From positions 1 through 56,345 of the forward strand of contig JNEU01000589.1 in NCBI GenBank assembly GCA_000697475.1: 56,345 nucleotides of DNA. Reading direction: 5' to 3'. A program made the position numbers and the translations under genes. Within the stretch, counting starts at the first letter, position 1; the number at the start of each line of letters is the position of its first letter. Under the pieces are notes generated by a model. The model was not told where the DNA came from. It saw only the letters and a list, made by a program, of their open reading frames with translations, and did no database searches. The DNA is from Lichtheimia corymbifera B2541 (lineage: Eukaryota > Mucoromycota > Mucoromycetes > Mucorales > Lichtheimiaceae). This document shows, one piece after another, positions 46,943 through 56,345 of the stretch.

Positions 46943-49900
46943 TTACAACCGCCGTGCAAGTGATTGTTCGATATACTTGTTGATGAAATCACGACGTTCT
47001 TCCATATCCATTCCAAATTGCTGTGATAGGACATCACGGACCTGCTTCTTGGTGAGCTGCATCAAATCATGGGTGTCGAGAATACGTTCAATGGCATTGA
47101 CAATAGCCCGATCTGTGGGTTGCTGTTGTGTTGATCTTTCACTGCATCGGCTTGCATTGCCCCTACTGCAATAAGAGCTTCGATCATCTACTACGGATGA
47201 TGCGTATGGTGCATAGGGTGGTGCTTCTTCAGGATGGTCTTCCCAATAAATCATATCACGCTCATGGTCATCCCAGCGTTTGGTTGGCACCGTACTTGGG
47301 TCAAATGATCCTTCGTCTGGTCCAACGGCTTTTTTGCTGCCACTCTCGCCCACAACAATACGTGTGTTTCCCCATGAGAAGTCATCAAAGTGCCAAAATG
47401 CATATAATGGAACGAGGAATGAAAACACTGGTATGGCAAGAATGTATACAATCATCCATGCAATATGCTCCCACTATAATAAGATGGATTAATATCGTCA
47501 AGTAGATCTTTGCACAATATAACTTACCTTGCGACGCATGATGAAGATGATAGCTTGTAAGCCATAAACGCCGGCCAGAGTAATCATGGATATAAGTGGC
47601 ACTTGAGAGGTACTTGTACTGAGTTGATAAATGAGATAAATCAAATAGCACACAACAGCTGGCATCACCAATGTACTCAGCAAATCGAGCATGACCACGA
47701 AACGCATTGAGAAACAACAAAAACCACATAGCTGTGGTAAAAACATAAGCTCGCCAAGATTGTGAATAGTTGAATTGATCCATCGGCGTCGTTGTGAAAG
47801 CAATACAGGCCATCGATCTGGGGCATTGGTCATGCAGGCAGCATCAGCTGTGAATTTAGTCTTGTACGACGGGAAATGCTTGAGGATGAGTGTAGTCAAA
47901 TATCGATCTTCACCGAGATGCAGTAAATTCTTCATGTGCAAGGTATCAACATTCGTCTCTGCATAGTCATTGATAACCTGATGCGAGACAAGCAGAGGGC
48001 GATTGGTAGGACTGCGTACTCGATACATGCAAAAACATCCTGGTAAGCATGTCACTGATCCAAAAAGGGATTCAAAGGCCTTGGAAAGATAATGCGAAAT
48101 GTAATATTCGTAAACTTGAATCATTGTCACCCATGTGTCGTCTTTGTTGAGAATCTGTGTCTCACCACACAAACCAACAATCTTTGGATCATGCACAAAA
48201 TGAGCAACCATTCTTGTGAGAGCGTCAGGTAATACTTCAGTATCGGCATCAATCATGAGCACCAACTCGTAAAAGCTTGGGTGGACACCAATGACATTTT
48301 TGAGCTCATGGTACATTGTCAACTCCAGTGGTGTCATAGGCATGTCATAGTGCACCTTATTAAGGAATCGCATCAACACCATTTGTGAATCACGTTTACC
48401 CCGGTTGCCAGCCTTTTGTCGTTCAGATGGTGTTCCAACCTTGACAACAACAATGTATGGAACCACGTGACCCGCATGTTCATAGAGACCAGAATACACC
48501 TTGGCCATGTTGTGTTGTCGTGCACCTTGTGCCAATGCTAAGCATGATACCGCTGGTGGATCAGCAGCCTCGGGATCAACGCCCAAAATGTCGAGAACAA
48601 TACGTGGAGTGCTACGATCGTTGCCGCTTCCCACAATCATTCCATCTGCAATAATGAATAATAGCTTGCGTTTGTCGTCATATCGTAATGCTGCAACCGA
48701 ATCAATCGTCTTTCGTAATGATTCTTCGCCTTCTGTGTAACATGGCACTTGACATACAACGAACTTGTCGTATTCATCATTGCTTTCTCCCTTGTGTCCT
48801 GCACCTGCCAAGAACAATGCTGCCAAGAACTTGAATAAAATGACGCTGCACAAGAACACAGTGATCAATAAAAGCAAGTATTCGGAAAAGAGGCATCTTG
48901 CTGAATTGCGGCTGTCGACCTTGCCGACAAAGAACAGGTTTCTTAAGCATGTCAATTGTCGTGCACGCTTATCGCTATCCATTGGCAACGAATCAAAATG
49001 TGCTGAGATATCAGTGCCAGCTAGCTGTCGAAAGAGCTCTGTGATACCATTGTCGATAAAATCTTGGCCAATGAGCGTGCCATTGATAGGCTCTTTTGAG
49101 TTGACACCAACACCACCGAGCATGTATGAGGTAAGGTCGTAGATATTGTTATGCAAGATTGCCCATCGTCTCTCGGTACGAATGCCTCCTACTTGAACAG
49201 GCCATGTTGCTTGGTTACTGATGTCCTCTGGATCGTATCCCATGAAACCAAGGCGATAGTTCTTTCTCAGATACATCATTTTTTCAAAGTACCAATCAGG
49301 TCGATAATCGTCATTCTCATTGCCGTATCGGAAGTCATGAAACCTTGCATTTGAATCGGTGATATTGATGCGTGTATCAAGAGTCACTTGTAATGGTACT
49401 GGCGCGTTGTTACCATCACATAATGCAGACACCTGTACCGGAAATAAGTCGCTGATATCTTGCCCTGCATATTGTAATAATGCGCTATTGGGGATCACTT
49501 CGCTTGCCCAATGTCTTGGTGCATATGTCGATAGATCAAACACTTCACCACGTATCGCAACATAGGCATTATCTCGGCTGCTCCGTGCTTGCAATTCGCT
49601 TTGTGTGTATACGTCTTGATGTGGGCATAATAGTTGTCCGAAAAAGCAAATGAACCAAATCATTGCTCCACACAATAAAAGGATCAACATGCATAGTGTC
49701 ACTTTTTCACGCCATGCCATCCGGATATCGCTGCGTCGCATACCACCCATTTTGCTAAGCATTGCACTCGGGATCCACCATGTTGTCAGCCATGTCAATG
49801 ACGCCCAGACTCCTCGTGCTTTGCTGATCTTGCGTTTTGGCTTCTTGTCTTTTTTCTTTTTGCCATCATCCACATTTTCAATCATATTGACAGTAGCACC

Positions 49901-52468
49901 TCCTTTGGTAAAGCTGGATCCATCACATGTTTGAGATGCTGTGCAAATGGACCCTGAGTCATTGAGATAATGATCATCGGAAGAGCACACCGATCCGGTA
50001 TCGGCAATGGAGCCTCGCATCATATAGGATCCTGCATCATCACCCATTCCTCCAATTTGGCTATCATTGTCTTCATCTGGGTGTTAAGGTAAATGTATAT
50101 TAGTATCATCAAGATATCACATGATGACAAGATGATACCTACCAAATGGAATGCCCTTAGCAGCACAACGGGCCTTTCGTTGCTCACGCTTTTCCATGGC
50201 CCTTAAACGGTTCTCTAGCATCATCCATGCATGGCCGTGCAAATAAACCTACATCAAATGTATTTAATAACCTTCCTTTATGATACTATCATCACTGTAC
50301 CTGTTCTTTGCCAATTATCATCATACGTGCGTTCCAGTTGTAAGAGCTCATTACAGCTTGACACTTGAATCGGTCATCGGCGTTTGGTGTAGTTGTTGCA
50401 TTGGGCGTTTGATTGATGATCTCGGTGTATCGCTCACAAAACTCAGATAGTGTCATCATTGAGATGTATTCGTTACGTGCACGTACGGTCAAATCGAGCA
50501 CTCGTAACATTTGCACCTGTGCTGCCAGCTTTTTCCCATCGCATGAACTCGGCAAATGCAGATCATTGGGCTTCAAACATAACACCCACCATACTTGGGT
50601 CTCTTGTAAAGTCGTCTTGAGTTCTTCCAAAGCATCATTGATCTGTGCGACTCGGTGATGATTATTTGATTGCTGTTGCTGTGGATTTCCCTTCTCGCTA
50701 TCCTGTTGCTTTCGCTTCAAGGAAGGTGATCGGCGTGGTTTGGATGATTGTTGAGCGGATACAGGCGTGCTGTTATGGCGTCGACTGGTGGTGCTGGTTA
50801 CTGTTTTTTGCTGAAAGATCTGTTGTAATACTTCGTTTGTACATCCATCCTCTTCACTCAATGCCACGAAATCCGCATTCAAATTATCAGTGGCATGGGC
50901 TGTGTCAAAGTACTCACGTTTGTATGTTGCAGGTCCTCCAAAGTGCTGAATACTGAAATAAGAGGGTCCTTTCTTTGATGTCAATTGGTGCCGAGAAACA
51001 TATGCATCCAAGTTATCGCTTTGGGTTGCAACTTCTTTCATGATATCTGCCACACCAGTGCTGCGGAGTACGACAGGCTGTTGTCTTAAATCACGATACA
51101 CTTCACTGTGAGTGTTGGTCAAATGATCTAGCATAAACTGGTGCATCTTTTCATTGGCAAAGTTGATGGCAAATTGATCGAATGTACTTGAACCCAGATC
51201 CTGCCCGGGAAAATCAAGCAGACCGAAAAAGTTTTGAAAGGCTGGTTTGCACAGTTTTTTGTTGATTACTTCAACGATCCATGTAAACACAAGCGAGTAT
51301 AATGTCTGAGCCAACACATCCCGTTGACGAGAAGCTTGATCCGCATCCAGTACTGTTGTAACCATATCCTTCTTGACAAGCTTCGTTTGATACATGAGCA
51401 CATTTTCGAGTGCTCTTGGCTCGACACCCATGAGCTGTGCTGTAGTCTCGAGTTCTTGCGGTGTCTTGACGACGACTTCATCCTTGCCGGGTGGTGGTGG
51501 TGCAAATTGAATGTTGCCCAAGTGCAAAATAGCTGCCAATAGCTGTATCAAGTGCGTAACTAAGTTCTTATTGCTGGATCCCAATATCGCCTTTAGGTCA
51601 GCTTTCAATTGTTGTAGGTGCTCTTGGCTATCAAGTGTTGTAGATTGCAATAATCTTGCTGCCTCTCTCGTCTTGTACAAATAACGTAAATGACAGCCAT
51701 CACCCAACTGCAGTGATTTATCATGCACAAGATAATAAAACACGTGAAAATTCGAGGTTGTCTCATCGGATTCTGTCACACGTGAACGCTCTAGTAAATA
51801 ATCGAGGAACTTGGCACCCATCATCCTTCCTCGCTCATTCATCTGAAATTCCACAAAGCTGCCGTATCGTGATGCATTGCTGTTGCCAAGTGTCCTGCAA
51901 TGGCCAAAAGATTCAAGTACCCGATACGCTCGCTGCACAAGTTGCTGTACACGATCCACCTTTTTGTTGCCGCTGCTCAATGTCATCAAGTGCTGCAACA
52001 CCGTTTCTCGAAGGCTTGTTTTGCCGCTACCTGCCACACCCCTAAATACATGTTTTGCTTGGTTAATGGTGGATCGTGTGTATATATATATCTGGGATAC
52101 ACATGCCTGAAAATCATTGATTGATCTCGTCCAGATCGACGCATATGGAAATAGGCTTGATTGACATGTTGAAATATGTGTGGGTCGAGTAGCTGTGATG
52201 ATGATGTGCTGTTGTTGTTGTTGGTTCCCCCTCGAGCAGGCTCCTTGTATTCGTTCAAGTATTGTTCGCTCACTTGTGCAAGAGATGTGCCGATAATGTC
52301 TTTGTATGGATTGACGACGACGAGTGTTGCATTACGTATTCGTGTATAAATCTTATCTTGGAGGAATCGTGTTCGTATAGCATTGACAATCGCATCTTCT
52401 GTCAGGTGACCAAGTTCAACCAAATCATGCGGCTGTTGGCTAGTGGTGGTTATTGCTGATCCGCTCAT
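46943..52468 (-). CDS. Chitin synthase with N-terminal myosin motor domain (class V type)
   Basis: Plasma-membrane enzyme that polymerises UDP-GlcNAc into chitin, with a motor-like domain that helps delivery or retention at hyphal tips. Five exons: 52468-52107, 52041-50301, 50248-50143, 50076-47528, 47473-46943; 5,289 nt (1,762 aa). The motor part has the P-loop GVAGSGKTS, switch I (SNASRYGSF) and switch II (LLDFPGQDLG). A cytochrome b5-like segment follows membrane helices (VFDLSTYAPRHW). Chitin synthase motifs are then visible: DADTEVLPD, LGEDRYLTT and QRRRWINSTIHN. A DEK_C-like domain (RAIVNAIERILDT...RRDFINKYIEQ) closes the protein. The domain order matches fungal class V chitin synthases. 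The first intron (52042-52106) can only be closed in frame with a GC donor (CAG|GCATGT). Confidence 0.95.
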
Positions 52469-53090
52469 GATGCTATATGCGAGTGGGTGTGTATAGATAT
52501 CGTAGTCGCTCTCGTCGCTCTCTCCAGCTATTGCTCAGCTCAAACTCCTTTGTATCAAGTGGTGGATGATGGTTGCAGTAAAGAAAAAAAGGTTGGAAAA
52601 GAGAGAAAGAAGGAGTCGCCTGATTATTTTCTTCATCAACAACATGCTTTTTGGTCCCTAACCCCTTCATCCCCTTCTCCTCCTCCATATCGCAGCTGAA
52701 TGTGTATCAGTTAAGTAGTATAATGTGCGTGTATGCGACGTATATGTGTGTGCAGCACAGCACTGCAACCCCCTTTTTTCACTTACACTTCCCCCCGCCT
52801 CCCTGTATGCTCTATGCTTACTCCTTGTCTATATTCTTGCCCATGGAACGTGCTTTCTTGCTTTTCACTGATAGCTGAGTGTAGCTCTCCCCTTTTTTTT
52901 CCACTGACATCCGCTCGCTGTCATTTATCATCTTTTCCCGACATTACTGCTGCTGCCCATTTCATCCACAGTTGTAAAGTGCACTTGGTGATGTTTGTTA
53001 TCCCTTCCTCACACACCGCATGGTTTCAAATCCGAAAGTGTATGCACATGTTGTTATGTTTGTTGCTGGCGGTATATAAATAGCGATGCT
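52469..53090. other. Intergenic: chitin synthase promoter and dioxygenase 3' flank
   Basis: Pyrimidine-rich region with several C and T tracts on the plus strand. Both flanking genes run leftwards. No ORF with content was recognised. Confidence 0.55.
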
Positions 53091-54401
53091 TTATAACTCA
53101 TCTCGAGAAAAGGAAAGCGTCTGATTGTTGTATTTTGGCAATGTGATATCCTTGGAAAGACCAAAGCCGTATGATCCCCAACCGAGCGTACAGAAATAAT
53201 CCTCCAAAAGTTTGATAGCTTCATCATCGCCTGCTGCACCAAGTGCCACATGGAAAGGGACCAAGTGCTAACAGAGTACCATCATCAGTATACGCAATTA
53301 CATATATAAACCACATATATATCTTCCTTCTTACCTCGGCTGTCGGATGGCATTCACGAAAATGAGGATGTCTATCAAGCAAACATGCTTCTTGCTTACG
53401 TGCATCGCCCTAAAACAGATATCGCATGAGCTACTGAATCACATGGCAATAAACCAATAACTCACAATTTGGGTACAAGCCAACTTCTCCATTTGCTTGT
53501 CAAAGTCAATGACAAATGATGGGGTCGGTTTTCCAGCAAAAGACCAAAGACCACGTAGATTGTGTACTGCACTGCCGCTGCCGATGATCACAATATTCTC
53601 GTCTCTGCATATGCATACATATAAGTTATCTATCTTACATACATTCATGCATTGAAACTCACCTGAGAGGAGCAAGTGCTTCACCCATCTTTGTATGCAT
53701 TGCCATATCCTCATGTCCAAAAGTAGATACTTCAACAATAGGAATATCCTTATTGGATTGCATAGCTCGCTTCAAAGGCACCCATACACCGTGATCGTTG
53801 CCATATTGTTGCCCCGTCGCCTTAACCCCAGCCTGGATAAACATTGGTTAACCACACCCGTGTCAATCAACGTTTCCAAGGTGTTGATGTTACCTGTTTC
53901 AATAATCCAATGACCTTCTCAGCAACAAGAGGTGATCCTTGATGATCCCAGGTTTGCTCATAATATCGTTGAGGGAAGTTGTAAAAGTCGTAGATCAACT
54001 CTGGCTTTTCGGATGTGTCCACTGTAAACTTTGATAAGTGATCATGCATGAGAATCCTCATCATCAGCTGACACCTACCAAAAATGCCGTTCTTGCCTTG
54101 TCCTTGCCAATGGGCACTGATTACCACGATCGCACTTGGCTTGAGCTGCTTGAGATACTTTCCAAACCAAGTGTAAAAGTCTCCTGGCTTTTCTTTGTCT
54201 TCAAGAAGGTTGGGACCTAAATGACGAATGAGCTATTATCGAAACGTTTCCTTTTGAGCGACCATTACCGCCATGGGAAATGAAGAAAACGGGTGCTTTC
54301 ATTGTGGAGTTGGTTGTCGATTGTGTGCAGTAGTTGAATGCGGTGGTAGCAAAAGCAAAAGAAGAAGCGAGTGTTGAGAATCGAACAAACGCACGTTGCA
54401 T
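53091..54401 (-). CDS. Extradiol ring-cleavage dioxygenase, LigB/DODA family
   Basis: Non-haem iron or zinc-dependent enzyme of the LigB superfamily (4,5-DOPA dioxygenase-like). Seven exons: 54401-54269, 54216-54079, 54021-53894, 53832-53663, 53604-53466, 53409-53335, 53267-53091; 960 nt (319 aa). Metal-binding and catalytic motifs are visible: the first His in FFISHGGGPNLLED, the second in VVISAHWQG, YGNDHGVWVPL and GSGSAVHNLRG. The first 33 residues precede a second Met that begins the core (MKAPVFFISHGG). They are basic and hydroxylated and could be a mitochondrial presequence or a signal peptide. The C-terminus reads SRDEL, resembling an ER-retrieval tetrapeptide. A TATA box at 54438-54444 supports the outer ATG at 54401. 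A different frame starting at 54522 is overlapped and looks spurious. Confidence 0.92.
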
Positions 54402-55373
54402 AAACAGCAGCCGTCCCCGGATTACCCGATTCCATCATTTTATACAATACTGTGCTGTCTTGCTTGGTAAGACATGACAAACCCCATCGGATGGCGTCAT
54501 CGGTCTCTTTTTCTTCAACCATCTTAATAATAATAACTACTCAACGTAAATGGAAATAAAGATTTCTTGTTTTTGATATACATATTGTCGCCGTGGTAAC
54601 AAGGGATGGGCATTGTATGAAAGACATTCTGGGTCATAAGGTGTCCATGGCATTATTGGATGAACTTGTCCATTGACTAATTATTCGGGCATGATTGTAA
54701 AGGTCCTTAAGAGTCTTACTGACACAATGAATCACCTCTTTATCCCGTCAAAGCCGCGCGCCAGGTGACACAAAAAGATCACCCATTGCTTGATTCACAT
54801 TCGGCATATTGTTTAGCGCACATGTCAAAGGGTGCCTCTCGCTGTATACCAATAAGACAACCATCTTACTACTGCTATGTCGTAATTACAAGGAAGTAAC
54901 GAGCGTTACGATGTTATTAATAAGAGCCAATCAACAAAAATAGAGATGAATTGTGTTATCGTACGCATCCTTTGTGCGTATCAATTACCAATAGAATGGA
55001 CGGTGATGGTCCCCCGAGATTTTGCCATCCAGATCTTCATTTTAAACACAAGATACTTTCGACCACGCAGAGCAGTTTCGCTCTAATAAAGACTCCCTTG
55101 ATTAATTGTAAGCTGTAAAGATATGAGTCTCTTTATGTTTTACATATGCTGTAAGCGTGATGCTAATATATGTAAAGTGTGTTAGTTTATTGTCAAATAG
55201 CTAGATCCTAATAGAGCCAAAGATGCAGACAGGCTTCTTTGTGTTCAAAACGACCAAGGGAGCACGACGGGAAGCAATGCATGATATTTTATGCGCCATT
55301 CAGTAAGAGCTCATATATGGGGGCTGACAACCACTTCCTTCCATTCCCAGCTTTTCTCTATTCCATCACCATG
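54402..55373. other. Intergenic right of the dioxygenase gene
   Basis: Contains the dioxygenase promoter (TATA at 54438-54444) and AT-rich sequence without supported genes up to the inverted repeat. Confidence 0.55.
54438..54444 (-). promoter_or_regulatory. TATA box of the dioxygenase gene
   Basis: TATAAAA on the minus strand lies about 37 bp upstream of the ATG at 54401. It makes the upstream overlapping frame starting at 54522 an unlikely start. Confidence 0.5.
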
Positions 55374-55596
55374 GAACGATGCTCCTGCTCCAAACGTTCA
55401 TCTCCATCATTTAATTGTCTTGATCCGAGCTGATTTGACTGAGCTACGGTCAAAGAGGGAGTACATCAATCCGTGTACATGTACGCACCACCTATCTCAA
55501 CTGATTTACCCGTTGTTTGGGCGTAGTTCAGTCAAATCAGCTCGGATCAAGAAAGTTCAATGATGGAGATGAACGTTTGGAGCAGACGCATCGTTC
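55374..55596. repeat. Large inverted repeat (75-bp arms, 73-nt spacer)
   Basis: The left arm, 55374-55448, matches the reverse complement of the right arm, 55522-55596. There are about 6 mismatches in 75 positions (roughly 92% identity) and no gaps. The two arms share, for example, TCTTGATCCGAGCTGATTTG and CTCCAAACGTTCATCTCCAT. The spacer is 55449-55521. A transcript would fold into a long, nearly perfect hairpin. No transposase or ORF is inside. Confidence 0.9.
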
Positions 55597-55843
55597 TAAT
55601 GCAGTGTATTAAGTAGTAGTTGAAAATGGGAGGAATGAGCTATTAGCTGCCAATGTACGCAATGGAAATGAAGTTTGCGTACCTGTCATGCATTGTCCAC
55701 TTTTTAACTCAGTTACACATAGAAGTCGCTCTCCATCTTTGACCCTATTGGCGTCTTGCTACATGACAATGAACAACCACCACCTATCATATAGCATCAC
55801 GATTACAGCATATGTAAAAACGTGAAGGTGTCTGTATATCTAA

Positions 55844-55943
55844 ATTTGACAATGAAACGTGGGGTCTTCAATCGAACAAAGTTGCGCGGCGGGGTCGAGC
55901 GCACCCTGTGTAGAAGTTTCATGATCGTTGTGGCCATTCTCAG
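55844..55943 (+). repeat. Isolated seventh copy of the 36-kb array repeat
   Basis: Shares AATGAAACGTGGGxTCTT, ACAAAGTTG, the GAGCGCACCxTGTGTxGAAG segment and a following GGCxATTCTCAG with the array units, in the same orientation. It ends about ten bases before the ATG of the partial ORF at 55953. The minus-strand reading again gives a peptide of the same type (ETSTQGAL). Confidence 0.7.
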
Positions 55944-55952
55944 ATTCGCCCA

Positions 55953-56345
55953 ATGTCACCACTAGCCAAAGTGGATCTGGTCCACCTCATGGCTCTTCCC
56001 CGCAAACCTAAAAAATCTGTGGATGAGAAACCATCTCACGATAAACCCATATCGTATGCATCCCTCACCAACAACCATCGCGAACCTGTAGTTCTTTTCT
56101 CGCATAGTAAGCACAGTCGCCAAGTATGGAGACGTGCCGAAAATCCCCATTCTCTACTCTTTGATATATCCCATCTACAAATAACAGACACGGAATTCCG
56201 GCGTGCTGTTGGCCTATCACCACTAAAACAAGGTGCACATGGTATAGTAGTGCATCGCACTCGATCTTATGCCATTGCTGAAGTCGCTTTCGAAACGCAA
56301 GCCATTGCTGATAAACTCATTGAACAACCTGTAACCCTTGAAGAT
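55953..56345 (+). CDS. Partial ORF at window end, possible retroelement gag/ORF1-like protein
   Basis: Open frame of 131 codons from an ATG to the window edge without a stop. Because it is not closed, it is easy to miss. The N-terminus is basic (ALPRKPKKSVDEK) and is followed by ISYASLTNN, VVLFSHSKHSRQVWRRAEN, FDISHLQITDTEFRRAVG and AIAEVAFETQAIADKLIE. The last part looks like a beta-alpha RRM-like fold of the kind seen in ORF1 or Gag-like proteins of non-LTR retroelements in zygomycetes, but I cannot identify the family. Its start directly follows a copy of the dispersed repeat, consistent with a mobile-element 5' region. Confidence 0.5.
   Translation, partial: MSPLAKVDLVHLMALPRKPKKSVDEKPSHDKPISYASLTNNHREPVVLFSHSKHSRQVWRRAENPHSLLFDISHLQITDTEFRRAVGLSPLKQGAHGIVVHRTRSYAIAEVAFETQAIADKLIEQPVTLED

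Noticed and set aside
54265..54522. Frame starting at 54522 that overlaps the dioxygenase start
   Set aside because: It contains the TATA box of the dioxygenase gene and runs out of frame with the conserved domain. It looks like a promoter-overlapping chance ORF.

Overview
The window looks like a gene-dense fungal contig, most probably Mucoromycota (order Mucorales). The supporting signs are short introns (about 47-90 nt, GT..AG with GTAAGT-like donors) in almost every gene, compact spacing, a chitin synthase fused to a myosin motor, and expanded cytochrome P450s. Exon models were assembled by eye from reading frame, splice signals and family conservation. Nearly all coding totals close in frame, but no similarity search was possible.

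Layout. 1-3768: the 3' part of a Ty3/Gypsy LTR retrotransposon (pol plus 3' LTR). 4118-7874 (-): SPT5 elongation factor. 8760-13601 (-): two tandem P450 genes with identical intron positions; the upstream one has a 1-nt frameshift just after the haem-binding loop. 15366-17541 (+): Zn2Cys6 transcription factor. 17935-18566 (+): complex I subunit NDUFA8. 18945-22420 (+): exocyst SEC10. 23260-25873 (+): CAS1-like glycan O-acyltransferase. 27093-27257 (+): a candidate two-exon 33-residue CCHC zinc-knuckle microprotein. 28915-30269 (-): CK2 catalytic subunit. 30524-32684 (-): GH47 alpha-1,2-mannosidase. 33042-33768 (+): PRL-type phosphatase. 34343-35080 (-): single-pass membrane protein with a PY motif. 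36400-37407: degenerate ~115-bp repeat array. 38794-43076 (+): DOA10/MARCH6-type E3 ligase. 45456-46502 (+): secreted expansin-like protein. 46943-52468 (-): myosin-chitin synthase. 53091-54401 (-): LigB/DODA-type extradiol dioxygenase. 55374-55596: a 75-bp-stem inverted repeat. 55953 to the end (+): an open, truncated ORF, possibly from a retroelement, directly preceded by another copy of the 36-kb repeat.

Biologically, most of the window is housekeeping: transcription elongation, respiration, secretion and ER quality control, and kinase and phosphatase signalling. A cell-surface theme also runs through it (chitin synthase, CAS1-like acyltransferase, GH47, exocyst, expansin-like protein). 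The accessory material is at the two ends, in the P450 pair beside a zinc-cluster regulator, and in the 36-38 kb repeat region. The less usual observations are the repeat shared between 36-37 kb and 55.9 kb, the large hairpin, the CCHC microprotein, the P450 frameshift, and splice oddities (a GC-AG intron and a length-3n readable intron).
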